Origin: JBGQOJ01 sp052119585
GTDB lineage: Bacteria; Pseudomonadota; Alphaproteobacteria; Rhodobacterales; Rhodobacteraceae
Assembly: GCF_052119585.1 (NCBI RefSeq)
Contig: NZ_JBGQOJ010000001.1
Location: 372,001 to 436,000, forward strand
Reading direction: 5' to 3'
Length of the DNA: 64,000 nucleotides
Shown: positions 15,680-23,054 of the stretch, in pieces
How positions within the stretch are numbered: the first letter of the stretch is position 1
How the letters are laid out: each line of letters starts with the position of its first letter
Position numbers and translations under genes: made by a program
Notes under the pieces: generated by a model
Told to the model about the DNA's origin: nothing
Database searches by the model: none
What the model saw: only the letters and a program-made list of their open reading frames with translations

Positions 15680-17083
15680 TTACTCTGCGGCCTCATCTAA
15701 TGCCGCATAGGCCTTTGGAAGGCGCAAAGCGAAGACAGTTCCTTCGGGGCCGGTGCGGACCAGTTCCAGCCGACCGCCGTGCCCGCGCACCAATTCGGCA
15801 GCGATCACAAGGCCCAAACCGGTGCCGCCCTTGCGTGTGCCGCCCTGAAACGCCGTGAACAGGTGTTCCTGCGCCTTCTTGGGCAGTCCTGGCCCTGTGT
15901 CGGTCACACGAATGAACCATTCCGTGTCGGTCTCGCCCGCCTGCACGGAAATCTCGCCCGGTTCACCTGTTGCGATTATGGCCTGACGCGCATTGCGGAT
16001 CAGGTTGGTCAGAACGCGGTACAATTGTTCAGCGTCGGCGCGTATAACCAGACCGGTCGGCACATCTTCGCTGAACGACAGGTCGTAGTCGCCGGTTGCC
16101 AGGCGCTCGCTGTCGACCGCATCATTGATCAGGCGCGCGACGGAAATCCGGTCAAGTGCGGGCGGCGGCTCTTCGGCCTTGCCGAAGGTCAGCGTACTTT
16201 CGCACAGGTTCACCGCGCGGCTGATAGAGTTCACCAGCTTAGGCGCGGCACGCTTCACCGCGGGATCGGCGCTATCCTCCATCCGGTCAGCGAACAGCTG
16301 GGCGGTGGTCAGGATATTCCGCAGGTCGTGGCTGATTTTGGCAACCGCGCCGCCAAGCTGGGCAAGCCGCTCTTTCTGGCGCAGGGCGTTGGTCAGCTGG
16401 GTCTGCATGGATTGCAGCGCGGTCTCTGCCTCGCGCAGTTCGGTCACCCCCGCCGTGGGCTGGATGATACGGCGCGCATCCTCTGGCGCGGCCGCGTAGG
16501 ACTGCATATGGGACACAACGCGCTTGATCGGGACAACCAGAAACCGCCGCACCGCAAGAAACAGCAAAAAGGCGGTGAACACGGAAATCACCGCAGACAA
16601 AAGCAGGATGTTCAGGCCGTAATCAATCATCGCAGCGCGCAGCTTGCCGGTGTCCATTGTGACCTCGATCAGAAGGCCCGCGTTGCGAACAGGGTCGCCG
16701 ATCACGCGGATCACCCGGTTTTCGGTATCCCAAAGTTCGATCAGCGCATCGCGAATCAGTTCGAACGCCATGGGGTTTCGCAGATCGTAGGTGGCATAGA
16801 TCGGCGAGGGAATCGGCGAGGACAGAACAAGTTGCCTGACCTCGTCGCGGCGCAGAACCACGTTGAACACCTCGGCGTTGCGCAACAATTCCGATTCCAG
16901 ATCCGCATCGATCATGTCATTGGCCAGCAACGCCAGCGAGGCGATTTGCGCCCGTTCCAGCCGCGACAAAAGATAATCCTCGCGGAACCGCGCGACCGAT
17001 GGAACAAAGATCAGGACTTCGGCCAGCATCACGAAGACCGTTGTCAGCATCAAGAACCGACCGGAGAGAGAATTCAGGAACAT
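15680..17083 (-). CDS. Membrane sensor histidine kinase
   Basis: A 467-residue two-component kinase. TM1 is about 10-30, a periplasmic sensor of about 125 residues follows, TM2 is about 156-178, then a HAMP-like linker. The phosphoacceptor helix has ISHDLRN with His252; the ATPase shows NLIRNARQA (360-368), DTGPGLP (395-401) and GGTGLGL (419-425). No response regulator is encoded next to it, so it is an orphan in this window. Stimulus unknown. Confidence 0.9.
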   Translation of the reverse strand: MFLNSLSGRFLMLTTVFVMLAEVLIFVPSVARFREDYLLSRLERAQIASLALLANDMIDADLESELLRNAEVFNVVLRRDEVRQLVLSSPIPSPIYATYDLRNPMAFELIRDALIELWDTENRVIRVIGDPVRNAGLLIEVTMDTGKLRAAMIDYGLNILLLSAVISVFTAFLLFLAVRRFLVVPIKRVVSHMQSYAAAPEDARRIIQPTAGVTELREAETALQSMQTQLTNALRQKERLAQLGGAVAKISHDLRNILTTAQLFADRMEDSADPAVKRAAPKLVNSISRAVNLCESTLTFGKAEEPPPALDRISVARLINDAVDSERLATGDYDLSFSEDVPTGLVIRADAEQLYRVLTNLIRNARQAIIATGEPGEISVQAGETDTEWFIRVTDTGPGLPKKAQEHLFTAFQGGTRKGGTGLGLVIAAELVRGHGGRLELVRTGPEGTVFALRLPKAYAALDEAAE

Positions 17084-17105
17084 ACGCGACCCTTATTCGC
17101 AGGTG

Positions 17106-18524
17106 TTACGGCAGCATCCGTTGCACAGACCTGACCACCCATTTTACCACAGAACTATCAAATAGCTTGGGTGAGAAATAGGCACCCGCAGCCCGCTTGT
17201 TAACCTCGGACAACGTCGGATAGGGCAAAACAGTTCCGGCAATCGCGCTCATTTTCAGTTTGTTGGCAATTGCCATCGCCCACATGGCAATCAACTCTCC
17301 GGCTTGCGCCCCGGCGATAGAGGCCCCGACAGGGCGCCCCTTTATCACCATGACCTTGATCAGGCCGCGGGTCTTGCCCTCGGCGATGGCACGGTCGTTG
17401 TCGTGGAAGGGAAACCGCACAACAGTCAGGGCGCGCCCGTGCTTTTCCCGCGCCTGCGCCTCTGTCAGACCGACCTGCGCCAGTTCGGGGTCCGTATAGG
17501 TCGCCCACGGGATGTGGTCCTGACGCGCCCTCGATGGCAGGCCCAGCAGCATCGAACGGATGACCACACCCGCATGATAGCCCGCGACATGGGTGAACTG
17601 CAAACGCCCCGCCACGTCGCCCACGGCATAGACACGGCGGTTCGTGGATCGCAGGTCATCACCGACCGTTACGCCGCCCCGGTCGAACGCCACGCCGGCC
17701 TTTTCAAGATCCAGCTTGTCGATGTTCACCTTACGCCCGACGGCGATCAACAGATGGCTGCCCTTGAACACCCGGCCATCCTTGACCTCGACCTCTATCG
17801 CGCCAGCAGTTCCGCGAATTTCAGCGGCCAGCGCATCTTCGGCAATCTCGATGCCCTCGGCGCGAAGAGTGTCCAGCACGACGGCGGCCATTTCCGGGTC
17901 ATCCTTACCCAGCGCCTTCATCCCTTCGATCACGGTCACCTCGCAGCCCAGACGCCTGTGCGCCTGCGCCATTTCCATGCCAATTGGGCCGCCACCGATC
18001 ACGATCAGATGCCCGGGTTTTTCGCGCAGGTCAAAGATCGTCTCGTTGGTGTCATAGGGCACCTTGTCCAATCCGGGAATTGGCGGAACCAAGGGCGATG
18101 ATCCTGTGGCGATCACAAACCGGCGCGCCGTGATCACCGTATCGCCCGCCTGCACCTCGGTTGGGGATATGAACCGCCCGAACGCGCGGATCACGTGAAC
18201 GCCCAGGCCCTCGAACCGCTCCTGGCTGTCCACCGGCGCGATTGTGTCGATCACCTTGTGAACATGGTCTTTTGCCGCGGCATAATCGACGTCGGGCATC
18301 ACCGGCGTCACACCGAACGGCTGGCCCGTCCGCATCGCATGGGCCTGCTTGCCCGCCGCGATCAACGCCTTGGATGGCACGCACCCGTAGTTCAGGCAAT
18401 CACCGCCCATTTTGTGGCCTTCCAGCAGCACAACTTTTGCCCCCATCTGCACCGCGCCCGCCGCAATCGACAGCCCGCCAGAGCCGGCGCCGATGATGCA
18501 GATATCCGTTTTAATGCGTTTCAT
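17106..18524 (-). CDS. MerA/Lpd-like FAD-dependent disulfide oxidoreductase
   Basis: A 472-residue pyridine nucleotide-disulfide oxidoreductase. FAD loop CIIGAGSGGLS (9-19), redox pair Cys43/Cys48 in GGDCLNYGCVPSKAL, NAD(P) loop VIGGGPIGMEMA, and C-terminal dimerisation domain. The usual catalytic HPTLSE of lipoamide dehydrogenase reads YPTLSE, i.e. His to Tyr as in mercuric reductase. But there is no N-terminal HMA domain and no C-terminal cysteine pair, so true mercury reduction is unlikely. It starts 2 nt after the TVP38 stop, so the two are coupled; the pairing is recurrent in bacteria. Confidence 0.85.
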   Translation of the reverse strand: MKRIKTDICIIGAGSGGLSIAAGAVQMGAKVVLLEGHKMGGDCLNYGCVPSKALIAAGKQAHAMRTGQPFGVTPVMPDVDYAAAKDHVHKVIDTIAPVDSQERFEGLGVHVIRAFGRFISPTEVQAGDTVITARRFVIATGSSPLVPPIPGLDKVPYDTNETIFDLREKPGHLIVIGGGPIGMEMAQAHRRLGCEVTVIEGMKALGKDDPEMAAVVLDTLRAEGIEIAEDALAAEIRGTAGAIEVEVKDGRVFKGSHLLIAVGRKVNIDKLDLEKAGVAFDRGGVTVGDDLRSTNRRVYAVGDVAGRLQFTHVAGYHAGVVIRSMLLGLPSRARQDHIPWATYTDPELAQVGLTEAQAREKHGRALTVVRFPFHDNDRAIAEGKTRGLIKVMVIKGRPVGASIAGAQAGELIAMWAMAIANKLKMSAIAGTVLPYPTLSEVNKRAAGAYFSPKLFDSSVVKWVVRSVQRMLP

Positions 18525-18526
18525 GT

Positions 18527-19258
18527 TCAGATGTCCTTTTTGCCGCGAACGGCTTTTAACACGACGGGAAGCGCCGCAAGCAGGCACAGCCCCAGAATGG
18601 GCACCAGAATCTGTGGCTCGAAGATAATGCCAAGGTCGGGCGTCTCGCCCCGGGCAAACACTTCGCCCAATCCCGCCCCGACAGAGGTGTAGACCACCGA
18701 ACCGGGAATGATCCCGAAGAAGGTAGAGACGACAAAGCGCCGCAAGGGCACGCCGACCAGTGCGGGAACCAGATTGGCCACAAAGAAGGGAACCGCCGGG
18801 ACCAGGCGAATCAGAAACAACATCGACCATTGATTCTCGTCGATCCCGTCCTTGATCTTTTTCACGGTGCCATCAGAGGCATCCATCCGCGCCGCCAGCC
18901 TTTCGCCGAACCCGTAACGCGCCGCCAGAAAGATCAGCGTCGCGCCGATCGTGGCCCCCGTCATGTTGAACAACGCGCCCGGAAACGTCGAGAACAAGAA
19001 ACCGCCGGTCAGGGTGGCGATCGTCGCACCAGGCAGGCTGAAGGCCACGATGCCGATGTAGACGCCGATAAACACAAGCACCGTCAGGCCGTAGTGGCTG
19101 TCGCGAAAGGCCAGCAGCGCCTCTCGATTTGCGGCAAGGGTCTCGAAGGACAGATAATCCCGCAGGGTGAATGCACCGATCACCGCCACCACCAGAATGG
19201 CGATCAATGGCAAGCGCTGTAAAACCGCATTTTTCCGAGGCGTAGGCATATCGGTCAT
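18527..19258 (-). CDS. TVP38/TMEM64 (VTT-domain) membrane protein
   Basis: A 243-residue membrane protein of the DedA-related VTT superfamily. Hydrophobic helix near residues 20-38, then FIGVYIGIVAFSLPGATIAT, GATIGATLIFLAARYGFG, and RLVPAVPFFVANLVPALVGV, the characteristic re-entrant motifs. Family members are linked to lipid scrambling or transport; function here is unknown. ATG 19258 or 19261 (adjacent codons) begins the protein. First gene of a pair with the flavoprotein downstream. Confidence 0.85.
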   Translation of the reverse strand: MTDMPTPRKNAVLQRLPLIAILVVAVIGAFTLRDYLSFETLAANREALLAFRDSHYGLTVLVFIGVYIGIVAFSLPGATIATLTGGFLFSTFPGALFNMTGATIGATLIFLAARYGFGERLAARMDASDGTVKKIKDGIDENQWSMLFLIRLVPAVPFFVANLVPALVGVPLRRFVVSTFFGIIPGSVVYTSVGAGLGEVFARGETPDLGIIFEPQILVPILGLCLLAALPVVLKAVRGKKDI

Positions 19259-19445
19259 CATTTCATCCCGCTGGCTTCTGGTTCTGTGCAACATGGCCGC
19301 TGGCAGCTTTTGGCGATAGACCGCTCACGCGCCATTGATCCAGACAGCCAACATGTTTCAATACAGGGGCAATATCCGGTAGGGGCTGAAACATACGACA
19401 GACGTAATTCCCGCAAACTGTTGCAGAAAACTTCAACGTTGCGAA

Positions 19446-19474
19446 TTGACTTGGGCCCGCCGACCCCCTAAAGG
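19446..19474 (+). promoter_or_regulatory. Putative rpmH promoter
   Basis: TTGACT at 19446-19451, then 17 bp and TAAAGG (19469-19474), about 70 nt before rpmH. The -35 is good, the -10 poor. It is the best candidate in the divergent gap between TVP38 and rpmH. Confidence 0.4.
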
Positions 19475-19540
19475 ACGGGCTTCGAACATTCAAAGCCTTC
19501 GAATCCACGGTGGATTTGGGCCATATACGGAGACGGAGCG

Positions 19541-19675
19541 ATGAAACGCACCTTTCAACCGAGTAACCTCGTCCGCAAGCACCGCCACGGTTTCCGTGCG
19601 CGTATGGCGACCAAAGCTGGCCGCAACATCCTGAACGCACGTCGCGCCAAGGGCCGTTCCAAGCTCTGCGCATAA
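19541..19675 (+). CDS. rpmH: 50S ribosomal protein L34
   Basis: A 44-residue L34, complete: MKRTFQPSNLVRKHRHGFR, then MATKAGRNILNARRAKGR and a short end. Starts after GGAGACGGAGCG. It heads the conserved rpmH-rnpA-yidD-(ttcA)-yidC-engB run. Confidence 0.98.
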   Translation: MKRTFQPSNLVRKHRHGFRARMATKAGRNILNARRAKGRSKLCA

Positions 19676-19700
19676 GCGTTCGCCGAAAGGCAACACTGAC

Positions 19701-20123
19701 ATGATACCGCCGGAGGCACCCGTGGCAGGCATAGACGCCAACGCTAACGAGGAGTCACCGGCGGTTTCTGCTTGTCTGAAGGTCATGTCGAAAAGACCCG
19801 ACTTTCTGAAAGCCGCGCGTGCGAGGCGCCAGGCGACAGCTGGTTTTGTTCTACAGGCGCGGAAACGTCATGCGGCGGAACAGGATCCAGATCTGATCCG
19901 CATCGGATACACCTGCTCTAAAAAAGTCGGAAATGCGGTCGCTCGCAACCGCGCCAAACGACGCCTACGTGAAATCGCCCGCCTTGTTCTGCCAACACAG
20001 GGACAACCGGGATGGGATTATGTCCTGATCGGCCGCGCCGCAATCACGGCGACCCGCGATTTCAAAGTGCTGCAATCCGACCTGAAAGAGGCCCTGCGCC
20101 GTGTGCACGGAGCCGTAAAATGA
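19701..20123 (+). CDS. rnpA: Ribonuclease P protein component
   Basis: The protein subunit of RNase P, which helps the catalytic RNA mature tRNA 5' ends. The signature NRAKRRLREIARL and the N-terminal FVLQARKRH plus GYTCSKKVGNAVARNR are clear. At 140 residues, a 28-residue acidic leader precedes the core; ATG 19701 has an AAAGG motif upstream, but an internal ATG 19785 (MSKRPDFL) could be used. Its stop overlaps the yidD start (AATGA). Confidence 0.93.
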   Translation: MIPPEAPVAGIDANANEESPAVSACLKVMSKRPDFLKAARARRQATAGFVLQARKRHAAEQDPDLIRIGYTCSKKVGNAVARNRAKRRLREIARLVLPTQGQPGWDYVLIGRAAITATRDFKVLQSDLKEALRRVHGAVK

Positions 20124-20341
20124 GCCCCCTCGCCCATATCGTTGCCCTGCCGGTCCGCGCCTACCGCCTGATCTTTTCCCCTTGGGTCGGCCACAATTGC
20201 CGCTACCATCCCACCTGTTCTGCCTACGCGCTTCAAGCGCTCGAGAAACACGGCGCACTCAAAGGCGGCTGGCTGACCATCCGCCGGATCGGGCGCTGCC
20301 ACCCTTGGGGCGGCAGCGGTGTGGACAATGTCCCTGACTGA
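20120..20341 (+). CDS. yidD: Membrane protein insertion efficiency factor YidD
   Basis: A 73-residue YidD (PF01809): amphipathic N-terminus PLAHIVALPVRAYRLIFSPW, then CRYHPTCSAYALQALEKHG and GRCHPWGGSG with its conserved cysteines. It assists YidC-dependent insertion. ATG 20120 overlaps the rnpA stop. Confidence 0.95.
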   Translation: MSPLAHIVALPVRAYRLIFSPWVGHNCRYHPTCSAYALQALEKHGALKGGWLTIRRIGRCHPWGGSGVDNVPD

Positions 20342-20351
20342 CGCTGCAATG

Positions 20352-20392
20352 TCTTCTCGGCCCAAATACTCTCGCCGCAGGCGGCGCCGGTC
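20352..20392 (+). repeat. Possible extragenic repeat element between yidD and ttcA
   Basis: CTCGGCCCAAATACTCTCGC is followed by the GC dyad CGCCGCAGGCGGCG. I recall similar 'CCCAAATACTC-GCC' extragenic motifs in Rhodobacteraceae, but only one copy is in this window, so repetition cannot be shown here. Confidence 0.3.
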
Positions 20393-20460
20393 CGCAATGC
20401 CCTTTGCATGCACGCCGCAGTTTCGGCATACCTTGGGCCAGACCCTTCAGGATTATTCCC

Positions 20461-21330
20461 ATGCTTGACGATCTCGACGACATCCACCCGCTGTTTCATG
20501 GCGCCCCCTCGACCACAGAGTTCAAGAAACTTCGCAAGCGAATCGTGCGTTATGTCCGCGAAGCGATCGAACAATACGGCATGATCGAACGTGATGCCCG
20601 CTGGCTGGTCTGCCTTTCGGGTGGAAAAGACAGTTACACCCTGCTTGCCGTTCTTTATGAACTGAAGTGGCGCGGATTGCTGCCTGTAGATCTTCTGGCC
20701 TGCAATCTGGATCAGGGGCAACCCGGTTTTCCCGCGACGGTCCTTCCCGCCTTCCTGCAGAAAATGGGGGTTCCGCACCGGATCGAGTATCAGGACACCT
20801 ATTCCATCGTGATGGATAAGACGCCAGCGGGCCGAACGTTTTGCGCGCTTTGCTCGCGTCTGCGGCGGGGCAACCTGTACCGTGTCGCCCGCGAAGAGGG
20901 ATGTTCCGCCGTGGTTCTGGGCCACCACCGCGATGACATCCTCGAGACCTTTTTCATGAACCTCTTTCATGGCGGCAGGCTGGCGACGATGCCGCCGAAG
21001 CTGTTGAATGAAGAGGGCGATCTTTTCGTCTATCGCCCCCTCGCCCATGTGGCCGAAGAGGACTGTGAAAAATTCGCCACTGCGATGGATTACCCCATCA
21101 TTCCATGCGACCTGTGCGGATCGCAGGACGGGTTGCAACGCCAGCAGGTCAAACACATTCTGGACGGCTGGGAAAAGAACAGCCCCGGTCGGCGACAGGT
21201 GATGTTCCGGTCGTTGATGAATGCGCGCCCCTCGCATCTGCTGGACCCCAAGCTGTTCGATTTTGTCGGACTGGAGCGGAACTGCACGCCATTTGATGAA
21301 AATGCGGCGCAACTTCCCGACCTGCATTAA
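20461..21330 (+). CDS. ttcA: tRNA 2-thiocytidine(32) biosynthesis protein
   Basis: TtcA thiolates C32 of certain tRNAs with an Fe-S cluster and ATP. The 289-residue protein has the PP-loop CLSGGKDSYTLL (about 51-62), the cysteine pairs CALCSRLRRG and CDLCGSQDGLQRQQVK, and GHHRDDILETFFMNLFH. All family hallmarks are intact. Start ATG 20461 follows AGGATTATTCCC. Confidence 0.95.
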   Translation: MLDDLDDIHPLFHGAPSTTEFKKLRKRIVRYVREAIEQYGMIERDARWLVCLSGGKDSYTLLAVLYELKWRGLLPVDLLACNLDQGQPGFPATVLPAFLQKMGVPHRIEYQDTYSIVMDKTPAGRTFCALCSRLRRGNLYRVAREEGCSAVVLGHHRDDILETFFMNLFHGGRLATMPPKLLNEEGDLFVYRPLAHVAEEDCEKFATAMDYPIIPCDLCGSQDGLQRQQVKHILDGWEKNSPGRRQVMFRSLMNARPSHLLDPKLFDFVGLERNCTPFDENAAQLPDLH

Positions 21331-21354
21331 CCGCTCGATCACTCTGTCAAAATA

Positions 21355-21400
21355 ACGTCCTTCGTATCCGGATGCTCAGCCATCCGCAGTATAAGGACGT
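21355..21400 (+). promoter_or_regulatory. Hairpin covering the ribosome-binding site of the EAL gene
   Basis: ACGTCCTT (21355-21362) pairs with AAGGACGT (21393-21400), and inside it CGGATG (21369-21374) pairs with CATCCG (21381-21386) around a 6-nt loop; the internal loops are 6 nt on each side. The AAGGA at 21393-21397 is the likely Shine-Dalgarno of ATG 21407, so the fold would block initiation. It could also be a DNA dyad bound by a regulator. Confidence 0.5.
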
Positions 21401-21406
21401 CATCTC

Positions 21407-22951
21407 ATGCCGCTTGCGACCGGCCCTGCATCAACCTGGATCCGTCGCGTTGCGCGGCATCTCTACGGCCCCCATTTGCTCGCCTTTGTGCCCGCATTGA
21501 CCCTTTGCGCCTATTGGCTGGGCGGCGAGGCGTTTCTGGTTGTGTCCGCTCTTATCGTGCCTGCGGTTCTGGCGATTACCTCCACAACGTGGCGACAACG
21601 CGCGCAATCCGGCGCGATCCGGCCCGATCACAGCGGCCTTGTATCCAAGAATGATCTGATCAGTGCGCTGGACCGGATATTCCATCCGTTGCTGGCCAAT
21701 GGTCATGGCAGCATCTGTCTGGTTGTGGACCTGGATGATCTCTCCGTCATCGCCAACCGTTTCGGCCATCGCGCTGCCGAAGATCTGGTGCGCCAAAGCA
21801 TCGACCGGCTTCGCGGACAATTGCGCGCATTGGATATCGTCACGCAGCTTGACGGCGGGCGGTTCGCGATTGCACTTGCTCCGATCCTGCGCGCCGATCT
21901 TGAAACCGCCATTCAACTGGCCAGCCGCATACAGTCCGCGCTGTCAGAGGCTATCAGTGTTGATGCAATCTCGGTCTATACCAGCTGTTCGGTGGGTTTT
22001 TGCCTGTCCGGCAGATCGCCGCAACCAAGCGGTGACATCCTGCTGGATGCAGCAGTGCGCGCGCTGACAGAGGCGCGCAACGCGGGACAGGGATCGATCC
22101 GCGCCTATTCCAAGGACATGGACAAGACATTGCGCACCCGCAACATTCTGACAGAGGATATCGGGATCGCGCTTGAGGCCGGGCAATTCGCCGCATGGTT
22201 CCAGCCACAAATTTCGACCGACACGGGACAAGTCACCGGATTCGAGGCTTTGGCCCGCTGGATTCACCCTGAAAGGGGCATTGTGGCACCTGCCGATTTC
22301 CTTCCCGCCATCGAACACGCCGGCCTGCTGGAACGCCTGGGAGAGGTCATGCTTTACCAGTCTCTCACTGCGATAAAGGCTTGGGACAAGGCTGGCGTCG
22401 AGGTTCCTGTGGTTGGCGTCAACTTCTCGGGCGACGAGCTGCGCAATCCGAATCTGGTCAGCAAACTTCGATGGGAACTTGACAAATTTGATCTGCTGCC
22501 AGCGCGTCTTTGCGTCGAAATCCTTGAAACCGTCATCTCAACCTCCGACGATGACACCGTCGCGCGCAATATCGCCGAGCTGTCGCGCATGGGATGCCGG
22601 ATCGACCTTGATGATTTCGGAACCGGACATGCCTCGATTGCCAATATCCGTCGGTTCGCCGTGCACCGGATAAAAATCGACAGATCCTTTGTGACAAAGG
22701 TTGATGAAGACCCGGAGCAGCAGCGCATGCTGTCGGCCATCCTGACCATGGCTGAACGTCTGGATCTTGATACGCTGGCCGAAGGCGTGGAAACGCTTGG
22801 CGAGCACGCGATGCTGTCACAATTGGGGTGCGGCCATGTTCAGGGATACGCCCTTGCCCGGCCCATGCCGTTCGAAGAGACGATTCCATGGATTGCCGCC
22901 CATTCGGCCAAGCTATCGCGACCGCCTACCATCGGCAGGCGCATAGGATGA
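21407..22951 (+). CDS. Degenerate GGDEF-EAL cyclic-di-GMP phosphodiesterase
   Basis: A 514-residue protein with hydrophobic helices near 24-58, a GGDEF domain (about 80-235) and an EAL domain (about 250-500). The cyclase motif is DGGRF (149-153), so it lacks catalytic residues. The EAL domain keeps FEAL (279-282), VNFSGDEL, DDFGTG (402-407), IKID and LAEGVET, so phosphodiesterase activity is expected, perhaps tuned by GTP on the GGDEF part. Its RBS lies in a hairpin. It is inserted between ttcA and yidC. Confidence 0.9.
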   Translation: MPLATGPASTWIRRVARHLYGPHLLAFVPALTLCAYWLGGEAFLVVSALIVPAVLAITSTTWRQRAQSGAIRPDHSGLVSKNDLISALDRIFHPLLANGHGSICLVVDLDDLSVIANRFGHRAAEDLVRQSIDRLRGQLRALDIVTQLDGGRFAIALAPILRADLETAIQLASRIQSALSEAISVDAISVYTSCSVGFCLSGRSPQPSGDILLDAAVRALTEARNAGQGSIRAYSKDMDKTLRTRNILTEDIGIALEAGQFAAWFQPQISTDTGQVTGFEALARWIHPERGIVAPADFLPAIEHAGLLERLGEVMLYQSLTAIKAWDKAGVEVPVVGVNFSGDELRNPNLVSKLRWELDKFDLLPARLCVEILETVISTSDDDTVARNIAELSRMGCRIDLDDFGTGHASIANIRRFAVHRIKIDRSFVTKVDEDPEQQRMLSAILTMAERLDLDTLAEGVETLGEHAMLSQLGCGHVQGYALARPMPFEETIPWIAAHSAKLSRPPTIGRRIG

Positions 22952-23054
22952 GGCAAAGCAGCCCGAATCGGTATCAAAATCCTAAAACCGCTTGACCTTT
23001 TCGGCCCATGTCTGTTGAACCACCCTGAATTGAATGGAGAGGTGGCGGTCCCTC

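Noticed and set aside
17106..18524. Mercuric reductase merA
   Set aside because: No HMA domain, no C-terminal Cys pair, no mer genes nearby.
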